From assembly GCA_003427395.1 (NCBI GenBank), contig BFEA01000463.1, forward strand, positions 222,694-250,151: a DNA stretch of 27,458 nucleotides. The letters run 5' to 3'. Source of the DNA: Chara braunii (taxonomy: Eukaryota; Streptophyta; Charophyceae; Charales; Characeae). Position 1 is the first letter of the stretch, and every line of letters begins with the position of its first letter. Below the pieces are notes generated by a model that worked only from the letters and a program-made list of their open reading frames with translations, was not told the origin of the DNA and did no database searches. The translations under genes and the position numbers were made by a program. Shown here one piece after another: positions 10,637 to 19,278 of this stretch.

Positions 10637-10779
10637 ATTCAATGTGGGTTCCGCGTTGAACTATTCAACACGTGTTGGATCCGCATTGAATCCTTGTTGA
10701 AACGCTCGTTAGACGGGTAAAAACGGGTTTCGCAATGACTTTTTTCCTGAGCTAAACATAATAATAATAAAAAAAAACA
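10637..10779 (+). other. LINE-2 3' UTR and A-rich tail
   Basis: Short repeated words sit in the UTR: TTCAATGTGGGTTCCGCGTTGAA and the nearby GTTGGATCCGCATTGAATCC are variants of one motif. The tail is ATAATAATAATAAAAAAAAAC rather than pure A. TAA-type tails occur in some LINE families. Confidence 0.6.
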
Positions 10780-10941
10780 GCGGGGGGGGTAGGTCGTTTC
10801 GAGGACTACAACCCTATATTTTTATTTTTATGTTATGATGTTTGATTATATTTTAAAAAAATCAAAAACATAAACAAAAAAACAAAAAATGAAATGAGTT
10901 TTTTTTGTTTTGGGTTTCACATAATTTTTTTAAGGGCTAAA
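10780..10941. other. AT-rich non-coding DNA
   Basis: After a G8 run, the sequence is T/A homopolymer-rich with imperfect inverted words (TATTTTTATGTTATGATG against CATAAACAAAAAAACAAAAA). Nothing coding is visible. Confidence 0.5.
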
Positions 10942-10947
10942 AATATG

Positions 10948-10997
<50 letters not shown>
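10942..10997. repeat. (TA)n microsatellite
   Basis: This is a mostly uninterrupted TA dinucleotide run, with two TATG variants at its left edge. Confidence 0.95.
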
Positions 10998-10998
<1 letters not shown>

Positions 10999-11106
10999 GG
11001 TTGCAAATCTTTCAAAGATGTACGACAACATATTTTTTTGTTTTTTTCTTAACTTCGTGTATTTCTTTAAAAATCAAAACCATAAAAAAACAAATAAAAA
11101 AAGGAA

Positions 11107-11312
11107 AACAAAACACGCACACACACAAAGACATAGACACATAGTCAGACAGATGCACAACACACACAAACACATAAACACATACACACAGACACATAAC
11201 ACACACAAACACACATAAACACACCCAAACACACATAAACATACACACACACACACATATACACACAACACACACAAACACACAAAAAAAACACAAAAAC
11301 AAAACACACAAC
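11107..11312. repeat. Degenerate CA-rich microsatellite
   Basis: About 200 bases are built from CACACA, ACACAAAC and ACATAAAC words with no guanine except in a few GACA/CAGA spots. The strand asymmetry is extreme. All six-frame open stretches here (Cys/Val/Phe repeats) are composition artefacts. Confidence 0.95.
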
Positions 11313-11313
11313 T

Positions 11314-11350
11314 GGGGGCAGTGGGGGTTGGGGGATGGGGGATGTGGGGG
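11314..11350 (+). other. Putative G-quadruplex motif (five G5 runs)
   Basis: G5 runs lie at 11314-11318, 11323-11327, 11330-11334, 11337-11341 and 11346-11350, with loops of 4, 2, 2 and 4 bases. This exceeds the usual four-run intramolecular quadruplex pattern and directly follows the CA tract. Folding is predicted from the pattern only. Confidence 0.8.
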
Positions 11351-11892
11351 CAGGTTTCTCAGGGTTTGGCTGCAGTAATCACCAAATATGCATCATGGGG
11401 TCTACACATGCATGGCCTAGCTCTAGGGTAGGGTACGGATATAAGTCGCTCCGAGTAGTCTGAGTTCCGCCTAGCCTTGGGTAAGCTAGGGGAAGGACAA
11501 TAGACTGTATCCGTGGACGCTGGCCTGCCTTGCTCAGGTAATCCTGTTGGGTAGACTCTCTGAATTGGGCCTGTAGAAGATTGCATGAGCCTGGCGTCCG
11601 AAGTTCCTGTACGGCAAGGTTCGTCTGCTTCTGCTTCCATTAGGGCTGGGAGGTTGGCCTAACCCTGGTGCTTGTCACTGTCGTCTAGTCCATGTTGCCC
11701 TCAATAATGGTAGGGTGATGGTCCTAAGTGCTGGTTACACTGAGGTAGGATAGTAGGGACAGGGGGTGCGCTGGGAGTATTAACGTGGGGATGGGTGGGG
11801 TATGTGGCCTGTCCTGTCAGGACAACCATTCGCTCTTGCTCCCAGCAATCACCACAAGTCTGGTCCTTAACCTCTACAACACCCTGGGCTTT

Positions 11893-11925
<33 letters not shown>
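11345..11925 (+). mobile_element. Poly(A)-tailed retroposon-like repeat, copy 2
   Basis: This is the plus-strand relative of the left-edge repeat (1 to about 620, opposite strand). Matching order includes GAGTTCCGCCTAGCC, GGTAAGCTAGGGGAAGGACA, GCCTGGCGTCCGAAGTTCC, GGTTACACTGAGGTAGGA, CTGGGAGTATTAA and CCTCTACAACACCC, then A32 at 11894-11925. It has one copy of the segment that is doubled in copy 1, and no tRNA-like head, so it is 5'-truncated. No reading frame fits a protein family. Confidence 0.75.
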
Positions 11926-11930
<5 letters not shown>

Positions 11931-12009
11931 TTATGCTAGAACGTGGAATAATACGCCTCCATATGTTTTGTCTTTTGTGCATAAGGAAAAAAAAAAAAAA
12001 AAAAAAAAA
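11926..12009 (+). mobile_element. Short sequence ending in A23, possible truncated retroposon
   Basis: About 60 bases of unique sequence follow the A32 tail and end in A23 at 11987-12009. Both A-tails are followed by GG (GGATC and GGTAAGG). A very short 5'-truncated insertion is possible, but no duplication was confirmed. Confidence 0.35.
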
Positions 12010-12172
12010 GGTAAGGGCCCACGAAAATAGAGGGCCGTGTCGCTGTGTGAAAACGAAACTCTATCGTGAAATCTCTCGTTTGCGTGCCGTGTGGCGAGGC
12101 CGAGAATATTGGCGGGGCCCGAGTTTGGTCGCAAAAATATTTGTTTCGTCACAGCTTGAGACTTCCGGTGCC
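12010..12172. other. Unassigned DNA before the gap
   Basis: No recognisable gene. Spurious open frames cross the N run, so they cannot be used. Confidence 0.5.
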
Positions 12173-12190
12173 NNNNNNNNNNNNNNNNNN
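12173..12190. other. Assembly gap of 18 N
   Basis: Eighteen undetermined bases lie between GCC and CACG. The gap adjoins homopolymer and minisatellite DNA that is hard to assemble, so its true size may differ. Confidence 1.
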
Positions 12191-12253
12191 CACGTATTCC
12201 GAAGAAAAAAAAAAAGAGAAAAAACGAAAAAAAAAAGAGAAAAGAAAATAAAA

Positions 12254-12320
12254 ACGAGAAAACAAAAGAAAAACGAGAAACAAAAGAAAAACGAGAAACA
12301 AAAGAAAAACGAGAAAACAG
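12254..12320. repeat. 18-bp A-rich minisatellite
   Basis: The unit ACGAGAAACAAAAGAAAA is repeated at 12273 and 12291, with a 19-base variant at 12254 and a partial unit at 12309. Flanking A/G-rich sequence (12195-12253) is similar but unordered. Open Lys/Glu/Gln frames across it are artefacts. Confidence 0.9.
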
Positions 12321-12329
12321 AGAATTAGT

Positions 12330-12524
12330 GACCCATAACTGTGATGCACCAATTGCCACAAACCTGAATTCGAATCCAGACTATATATTCTAAGCCCACA
12401 TAGGCAGTCTACAAGTCTAATGTCCATCTCTGCTTCGCGAGGGGTCCTTGGTAATCCGTAGGGGCCCTTCGAAAATGAGACTGGACGAATAGATTGGAGC
12501 ATTCGTAAAAAAAAAAAAAAAAAA
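12330..12524 (+). mobile_element. Possible SINE ending in A18
   Basis: A box-B-like word AATTCGAATCC lies at about 12366-12376, and the sequence ends in A18 at 12507-12524. The length (about 190 bases) suits a SINE. No good box A is seen upstream, so this is tentative. No protein-like frame is present. Confidence 0.35.
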
Positions 12525-13266
12525 GGATATGCACCCACATGTGCTCAAAGTGTTGGGGTATGGGGTGGTCCTTACTTTTTTCCCTCTTGCAGTTTGATGT
12601 TCGAGAGGGAGGGGCATGTTTGGCCACCCCACCCTGTTAATAAAGGTCAATTTTTTTCTTTTCTTGTTTTTAGTGTTTGGGCATGCAGGGCCACGTATCC
12701 AAGGCCCAACACGCCCATCCCATTTTTTTGCATTCAACGGGAGACCCCCGTTTTCCGTTAAACAGGATTCTACGTGGTTTAACATAATTTAACAGGCCCC
12801 GTTGCCTGTTGTTCGGACACATAGCCTGTGCGTTCCCGAGAGCATTGGCGGAACTGAAGGAGGGGAAACTGGAAACCTCACCGTGGTTGGATAGATAGGT
12901 TCGGGGAGGGGAGGTAGAGTAGGTACGAACCAAGTGCACTCGGTTCTAGTTGGCGGTCAAGGTAGACTGCGTAGGGAGAGGAGGGTGCCAGTTACGTAGA
13001 AAGCAATAAGTGTTCCTCTCGGCCGAATTTAAGACCGAGACCGGTGGTAGGTCTACGTAGTAGGTGTAAGGCTAGCCTGACTTGGGCTAGGGGGTAGCAG
13101 GGACAAGGATACAGAAGGTTAAATCAAGTTGAATGGCAGAGTTAAGAGTAAAGTTCATAATGTTTGAAAATGCATTAATCGACATGTGATGTGTAAGTTA
13201 AACTCCGGGTGGAATTGTGAGGTCCCCAACCTCAATTCATTTGAAATGGAATGTGTTTTGTTTAAA
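12525..13266. other. Non-coding DNA, short inverted words
   Basis: No gene is recognised. TTGGGC at about 12676 and GCCCAA at about 12703 can pair across about 20 bases. The stretch near 13066-13115 (AAGGCTAGCCTGACTTGGGCTAGG) resembles the GCCTAGCC...GCTAGGGG part of the poly(A)-tailed repeat and may be a third, eroded copy. Confidence 0.4.
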
Positions 13267-13291
13267 AATAATAATAATAATAATAATAATA
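13267..13291. repeat. (AAT)n microsatellite
   Basis: About eight AAT units occur in a row, flanked by A-rich DNA. Confidence 0.9.
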
Positions 13292-14728
13292 AAATACGAT
13301 TTTCGATAGTTTCTCTTCGCCATACAGGCTGGCGTTGTTGATGTCGGAGACGGAAAGAAAATTCGCCAGTTGTCATAGAATGCTTCTCGACACTTCCTGT
13401 CGAAAGTTGTGGAATCCCCAGCTTGCTAATCTGATGTTTTTGACAATCCTCGTCTACCCCATCTACTTTTCTTCAAAATTTGGTGAGTGGGGGTAAGTAC
13501 GGGATGGACTAATACTTGTTGTACCACTCAGGCGAGTTCGTTTTTTTCCAGCTTACTTTCACAAGTGCGTCCATTATACAATCCTGTGTGGCTAAGAGGG
13601 GGCAAAATATCGAATGGAGGCAGTCGAATTTGTTATGACAACCGTCAATTTTTTTCGCCTTTCTACAGTGGTGTGGCGAGATCCTAAACCTCGACAAGGG
13701 GGGCATGACCCCTTGTAGTTTGAAGGCAAAAATATTTGCAGGCGAGTTAGTAGCTGAGATTGTTAAAAGTGTTAGAAGTTTGGTTTTGTGCTCTAATATG
13801 ATTTAACATGTTTCAATATTAAAGATGAATTACGGTAGTATGGTTCGAGGTCTTTTTTTTTTTTTTTTTTTGCGTGCAACTAGGGTTTCAACAACGTTTG
13901 ATTGAATTGTCGGCTGCAGTTGGGATGATATTGGTAAGAAGTGCTTCTACCAACCTTGTATGGCTGCGACTGATATGTGAGGGTCTCGTTTGCCACCATT
14001 ACAAATCTAAGGATTCTTACAAAGTGTCGTTCCTACACACCCTAATCATGAAAAAACAAACTCTAAAATGTTTTCACATTTTCGACTGTAAGGGTTCGAC
14101 TCTAAAAAATAGGCGCGGCACACACAAAAGGATAAAAATCACTAAGGAGCCCCCAGAGGTGTCTTGAAATGTAAGGGTGTGACCCTACGGATTGCCTGAT
14201 AGGTCGAGGTTCTAACACCCTACCCTCCTCACTTAAGATGTAATGGCGGGTAAGTGTGGGGTTTTCCTTACGGGCTGTTGAACTAAAAAAAAAGTTAGGA
14301 TAAATTAATCACCCTGACCCATTTAGGGTACCCTTACAATGTAAGAATTCGGTAAGTGGTGTGGAGCGAGGCCCTAAGGGACGTCGGATCGTTTTCGAGC
14401 TTATAATGGAATGGTTGTCTTTCACTAAATAAGAAGAAAGAAGCAAAAAAAAAAATTTCCAGGCGGAGTTCCACTTTTCTTGCCAAATTGATCTTTTGGA
14501 CCGATACAACATTTCTGCTGCGAAACTTCGAAAACGCTCTATTCAGTCACAAAAAAAGTTTGAAAATACACTTTGGGATAAAAAAAGTTTTCAAATTGCA
14601 CGTCGGGCAATGTACACAAACCACGAAGTACAATTTTGAAACTCGTTTTGGCCCAAACTGTAATTTCAAACTGTTTTTGTGACTCCCGTGTAGTAACATC
14701 ATTCTGCATTTTCCCCTAATAATAATAA
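13292..14728. other. Unassigned DNA flanking the Helitron 3' end
   Basis: No protein family is recognisable, and the open frames here are short and unlike anything known. A T19 run lies at 13853-13871. Splice-like words occur (TTTTTTTCCAG at about 13541-13551, CCTTTCTACAG at about 13659-13669), so an eroded host gene is possible but unsupported. Near 14540-14660, three loosely similar segments of about 30-40 bases (TTTGAAAATACACTTTGGG, TTTCAAATTGCACGTCGGG, TTTTGAAACTCGTTTTGG) suggest a degenerate tandem repeat. Confidence 0.4.
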
Positions 14729-14753
14729 CTAGTTAAGCGCCCGCTGTGCGGGC
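14729..14753 (-). promoter_or_regulatory. Helitron 3' terminus: hairpin plus CTAG
   Basis: On the minus strand GCCCGC (14753-14748), loop ACA, GCGGGC (14744-14739) form a 6-bp GC hairpin. It is followed by GCTTAACTAG ending at 14729 and then T. This fits the Helitron rule of a short hairpin about 10-12 bases before a CTRR end flanked by T. It is the recognition and termination signal for rolling-circle replication in the family. Confidence 0.88.
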
Positions 14754-14837
14754 AGTGCAGATCATGCCTGTACAAATAAAAAATATTGAAGTCAACCTGA
14801 CACAATCGCTTCTCAGATCAATCTTTGGGATCAGTGT

Positions 14838-15960
14838 TGTCTTACCTGTACGCAGCATTGTCACTTCCAACAAATCATCATGAACGATCTTCTTGAGAAT
14901 CAGCCTTGTATCGTTGCAAAGTCCTTGCTTCCGCGACAAACTCTCGCTCAATACTGAGTCCGATATCATCAGATTCATGATAATCAACACTGAAAAGCTT
15001 AAGCACCTACCTCGGGAAATCCTGAAGAACACAACTGTTAACAAAACCAACATCATCATTAGTTGGGCATAAAATGAATCGAGACAAGAAATATTCGACA
15101 TCCCCCATATGGTTGGACACATTGTCAAACTTCCATGAAACCAACTCATCAATCGGTTTATCCGTACAAATCTCACGTCACAATCTGACAGCAGTAGGTT
15201 TATTACGAACAATACGAGGATGGTCATCATTCCCAACATGCATCAAAATATGAGCATACATTCGTGTCATTTCATCATTGCCCAAACTTAAGATTTGCAT
15301 ATTTTCGCTCAGTTGATGAACCTTAAAACGTTTCCACAAAGAAGACATGTTCATGGATGCATGAATTTGTTGCACTCACGATCTATGTTTCACAACGGGC
15401 AAAGCCTGTCTAAAATCCCCAGCAAGAAGTAAAATTTTTCCATCAAACGGCTCGCCATTGTGACACAGGTTCTGAAGGGTATTGTCAACAACTTCCAAAT
15501 TGAACTTGTTACTTATTGGAACCGCATCCTAAATATTCAAGTTGGCACAGCGGATAAGCTCCGCAAGATCACTTTGTTTCGTAGTTAGAAAGGGACGCAT
15601 GTTATCAGGTTTCAAAGGTGCACGAAATCGTGAGTGAAACGTTCGACCTCCTCTCAAGAGAGTTGCACCTATGCCATTGGGCGCCACAGCTAGTCCAATG
15701 GCAGAACGGGACACGGTGACAAACAAAATCGTTTTAATGGAAAAATAAATTATTGTTCCAGCCGGTGCATTGACAAAAGCACTCAACGGTTTTTTCGCTT
15801 GCACAGCCCAAACAACTCTTTCCGCCAACATTCGTTGGTGTGGCCGAAGACGTCGAAAATTATATTCATATCTTTGTTGCATTTGAATCGGATTATACGA
15901 CAACTCCTCGTTTAGAATCGACGGTACTGTTATGTTTTCGTAATGTATCGTTGTGTCTCG
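14838..15960 (-). pseudogene. Helitron RepHel: Pif1-like helicase domain, inactivated
   Basis: The minus strand reads SILNEELSYN, RRLRPHQRML (helicase entry), then NAPAGTIIYF (about 15746-15763), where the family has GPAGTGKTF. The Walker A GK pair is therefore lost. LLRGGRTFHSRF follows. Walker B reads NI-stop-DAVPI (TAG at 15529-15531; WDE became stop-D-A). GDFRQALPVV (about 15395-15425), SLWKRFKVHQLSENMQI, LGLCN-type QGLCNDTRLILK and LIPKIDL complete the order. Blocks at 15529-15903, 15178-15528 and 14838-15170 lie in shifting frames. Homology stops after IDL, so the last helicase motifs (the NKSQGQT region) are absent. In the family this domain unwinds donor DNA. Confidence 0.88.
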
Positions 15961-16033
15961 TTATGTTCTCGGTTATTGTTTCCCTATTATGTGTCAGATA
16001 ATAAAGACAGATCCTGATGTTTTTTCCAGACTC

Positions 16034-16750
16034 TTACAAAATACGGCCTAGATGAAATAAGACCAACGATTCAAAAATGATCATGAGAAGAATTTTATTA
16101 TCGGCGTGATACCGAAAATCGTCACACATCTTATCCCAATTTCGTTGAAAGAAACGAACCAGATCATTCACTGGACCTAATGTAAGAACCATAACAAATA
16201 CCTTACGAACTTCTTTAGACATGTAGTGCGATACGACTATATCCATACGTTGATCGTATGCATCGTTGGTTTGCAAAAGACTCAATTGAAGATAATTGGA
16301 TCGAAAGGAGCCGTATTCGGCTCCGTCCACCGTATGAATTTCGACAAAAGAGTGCACCTCATGAGAATGTTCATGACTTAGCAACACACGCAGATAAAAT
16401 CGTTCGCCTTTCGTAATCCTCACGTGATGCAACCAAGATATTTTTCGGAAGGACCAGTGTGAAAATGCCGCTTTCCGTGGTTCCATTTCTAATAATTGTT
16501 ATCCCACCCATGAGTACTAAATAACTCTGCATACAAAGGAAACTCCTACTTAGGAACATGTCCATTCGAAGAGTTGTGTTCCATCCATGCAATCAATTTC
16601 ATTTTCGGGGGCCCATGTCAAACAACGCCATGCTCAATGTCGGGTTCAAATTGCACTTTTTGCATTTTTTCAACATAAACGGACAATCTTTTGGCCGATG
16701 ACCATTATTCCGTAATTTCAAACTCAAATAAACATCAGCATGTCTCGCAT
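16034..16750 (-). pseudogene. Helitron RepHel: linker between Rep and helicase
   Basis: The minus strand gives DVYLSLKLRNNGHRPKDCP-like sequence, an AWMEHN-type segment near 16590, then KGERFYLRVLLSHEHSHEVH, FVEIHTVDGAEYGSFR, and FQRNWDKMCDDFRYHAD near 16125. These match, in order, the conserved block after the Rep domain of plant Helitrons (GERFYLR..LL, TVDG....F, W..MCDD). The block is split by a frameshift near 16480 and by several stops before that. Confidence 0.85.
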
Positions 16751-16754
16751 ACAC

Positions 16755-17632
16755 CTACAACATGCATATCTTAATGCAATTAAACTTCATCGATGAGCCA
16801 TTACTATCTTGAACGCAAACCACAACACGATCACATCCTTTGTACACATATTTATACACGTATTTGCACAGCTTGATGTTAGCATAATATTCAACATTGA
16901 AGTGACAATTAAACCTCATTAGCAAGTACGAGTAATACGAGACCACACAACGATTATCGTAAACTACATGATTTTGAACAATCGTAAAATTATTGCCACT
17001 TGGTTTCTTTCTTCTATATGAAGAGTACATTTGTTCGTCTCTAAATGTTGTTGTCGAAATCAAGCATTTCTGAAACTCTTTTGTGCATTTTCCGTCCTCT
17101 GTACACGAAACGTTATGTTTCTCAGCACTATAAATCATGTGCAACATGAACTTTGCAACCCTTTCTCTCAATTGTCCTCCCGGAGGAATCTCGACACACA
17201 CCACATTGTCAACAACATCCGCATCTCGAAGTCTATCATCCAGATGCAAAATAACAAATATATGTACGTGTGGTAGACCTTACCTTTTTTTTTTAACTTC
17301 ACCACGTACAACATTTCACTCGCTCTATCAAAGATCCGTTTGTTTTTTATCTCATCAATTAGTTGTGCAAGATAACCTTTTAACACTCTCGCGAGAAGAT
17401 CAGTGACTTGACAACAAGACTTGTTTGATCTCCGGCCAGTTAGTGTTGCATGTCATAGTGATGAAAAGATTCGGTTTTCCAAATCATCTTATGATTGTTA
17501 TTCTATCATGATATTTTTCACTCATATATGGGGGTTCTTCAATGGAAGTCAACGGTAAAACCATTTTTGTCCCAACACCGTCACTATGTTGATTTTGTTC
17601 CACCGCATCTCGTAAATCCTGTTATACTCCGA
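16755..17632 (-). pseudogene. Helitron RepHel: Rep (HUH endonuclease) domain
   Basis: In element order: VLPLTSIEEPPYMSEKYHD (about 17510-17565), GKPNLFITMTCNTNWPEI (17428-17480), KGYLAQLIDEIKNKRIF (about 17335-17385), the HUH motif in GLPHVHIFVILH (His-Val-His at 17262-17270), CTEDGKCTKEFQK, and RFNCHFNVEYYANIK. The two-tyrosine motif KYVYKYVYKG lies at 16836-16865. Both catalytic histidines and tyrosines spaced by four are still encoded. The domain nicks and joins single-stranded DNA in rolling-circle transposition. Breaks: TGA at 17400-17402, an in-frame TGA within IIR-FGKP at about 17481, a frame change at the T10 run 17285-17294, and a TAA just before GLPHVH. The 16755-17249 part is a single open frame. 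Confidence 0.9.
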
Positions 17633-18027
17633 CTGGAAAAGAAAAAAAAATCCGAGAATTAAAAAATCATTCTGTAGTAAAATTACATTGTAAGTTTCAA
17701 ATTTCAATTTCATCATAAGAAATGTCATTCTAATTTTAAAATTTTTCATTTTATTTGAAACATTTCATTGCAATAATGGAGGATCCCTTCTTATTTGAAC
17801 TGCATGTGAGAAATGAAATGAAAGTCTTGATTAGTTCATGAAATATTTTAATTGGACTGTCATTCTAGATAAGGATTTTCAGTCATAAATAAGTTAATCC
17901 AATCTAAATTAGAAGATATTTGTTTTAGTAGAATGAAAAGTTAATTTCGTTTAGACTTTCATTCCATCTTGAAAAAAATGATGTAATTGGAAGGGCAAAC
18001 TCATATTTAGATGGAAACTTATCAAGA

Positions 18028-18059
<32 letters not shown>

Positions 18060-18190
18060 AATTAGACGAACATTCAAATGATAATTTATAAATATGACGA
18101 ATTTTTTTTCTTCTTAAAGAATGTTTTTTACAACTTTCATTTCCTTGAGAATTTTTCTAATGAATTCTTTTTGGTGGAATCTCACAAATT
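17633..18190 (-). other. AT-rich insert or intron inside the Rep region
   Basis: About 560 bases of AT-rich DNA separate two parts of the Rep region. The side toward 17633 ends, on the minus strand, in TTTTTTTTCTTTTCCAG, a strong 3' splice site. A GTGAG donor lies near 18187. A (TA)n patch occupies about 18028-18060. The expected protein between the flanking blocks is about 100 residues, and only a few residues of it are recognisable. An intron is favoured, an AT-rich insertion is possible. Confidence 0.45.
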
Positions 18191-19130
18191 TTAAGCGGAG
18201 GGATTTAACTTTAGCGTATGTCATGCAACAAAACTCGTGGAAGAGACATGCTGCATAAAGGAGAGAAAACATTTCACCATCGCGTTCGTGAAGGTGAATT
18301 GCATAGTACGGGAAAACCTACAATATTCTCTACGGGAAAAACAAAACAAACCTTAAGTAGTCATGCGCTTGAGAACATTTCGGAACCACAACCGTTTGCC
18401 GCTCTCCCGGAAGAGGAGCACGCAAATAAATCTCGAGCTCAAGAGAGAGAAGTTCACCGGTCCCCATAATACATACCTCATGTAGACTCATAAGACAGTT
18501 ATAACGATTGACGTGTTCTTCAACATGCATGACATTTGGATTTATGACCAACTTTTTTCCGTTCAACGGTTCAGGCGGAAGGTCAACAACCGTTATAAAA
18601 TCCCTCATGTAATTGTTATATTGTTGTAGCAATTCGTGGAGCCTTCTAAATATGCACTTCATTTGATTAACTTCAGCCTCAGATGTATGTGCAGGTAAGT
18701 TAAGAAAGTCCACTCTTTAATCAATTGCGTAATTTCAACATTGCGGATCGTGCAAGAAAAGCTGCGTAAATTGAGGAAATTCCTCTTCCCCCACAGCCAA
18801 TGCACTAACACGAGGAAAAATTGGACATTGTGTCCGAAGTTTGTCATAGAATCTGTGAACAACTTCGCTCGGTTGCTTCAACTGTGAGGTTGCGAGGGAT
18901 AAACTATTATTAATTATCCTTGCATTGTTTCGAAGGAATCAACCCTCGAAAGTTTGAGACGTCCAAAGAGAAAGAATCTAATGCTCAGGAGAGTCTTCGC
19001 AAGACCATTCCCACAGAGCACAACATTTTACACCTTTTCTGCAGCAAATCTTTATCAATTTTTTTTCATAATGTCACAATTTAGCACCACAATGTACACA
19101 GTTCTTGACCTCCAATGCCGAACGGCTTAA
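18191..19130 (-). pseudogene. Helitron RepHel: cysteine motif and Helitron_like_N start
   Basis: The minus strand reads FLGIPTLLSRSALEV, then CVHCGAKL (about 19082-19105) and ICCRKGVKCCALW, the CXXC...CC pattern found at the start of plant Helitron proteins. NNARIINNSLSLATSQLK corresponds to the N-R-YNNS-FAFTS block. After frameshifts near 18860 and 18715 come FLNLPAHTSEAEV, LHELLQQYNNYMRDFITV and HDYLRFVLFFP (18330-18713), the LLFP block that precedes the catalytic part. Several stops interrupt it. Confidence 0.8.
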
Positions 19131-19278
19131 CAATGTCGGTATTCCTAAAAATCACACTGTGTTCTCAACCGCCGCATATGTTGTTGCCACATGTGTAGAT
19201 TGTAGTGCATTAAGATCAAAAGACGGAACATCATGCAAATCATTGATTTCTTCCTCGCGACTATCCGACTGACTATCT

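Larger units (their letters stand above)
4040..10779 (+). mobile_element. LINE-2: near full-length L1-type retrotransposon
   Basis: A two-ORF non-LTR retrotransposon reads left to right: leader to 4352, ORF1 4353-6249, ORF2 6548-10636, a short 3' UTR and a TAA/A-rich tail at about 10758-10779. The G12 run at about 4038-4050 is a plausible 5' end, because G-rich starts are known in L1-like elements, but the boundary is not proven. I did not find convincing target-site duplications. Both ORFs carry many stops and frameshifts and at least three catalytic residues are changed, so it is immobile. Length and domain order otherwise match a complete element. Confidence 0.85.

Noticed and set aside
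11012-11311. Cys/Val/Phe-rich open frames on the minus strand
   Set aside because: Translation of a CA microsatellite; no start context or non-repetitive domain.
12254-12320. CRISPR-like array
   Set aside because: Units are head-to-tail 18-bp A-rich repeats with no spacers, and the window is eukaryotic in character.
11785-12627. Open frames with Lys or Phe runs, some crossing the N gap
   Set aside because: They run through poly(A) tracts, the 18-bp minisatellite and undetermined bases; not evidence of genes.
13874-14682. Plus-strand frames near the Helitron flank
   Set aside because: Short, compositionally unremarkable, no recognisable motifs and no supporting splice structure.
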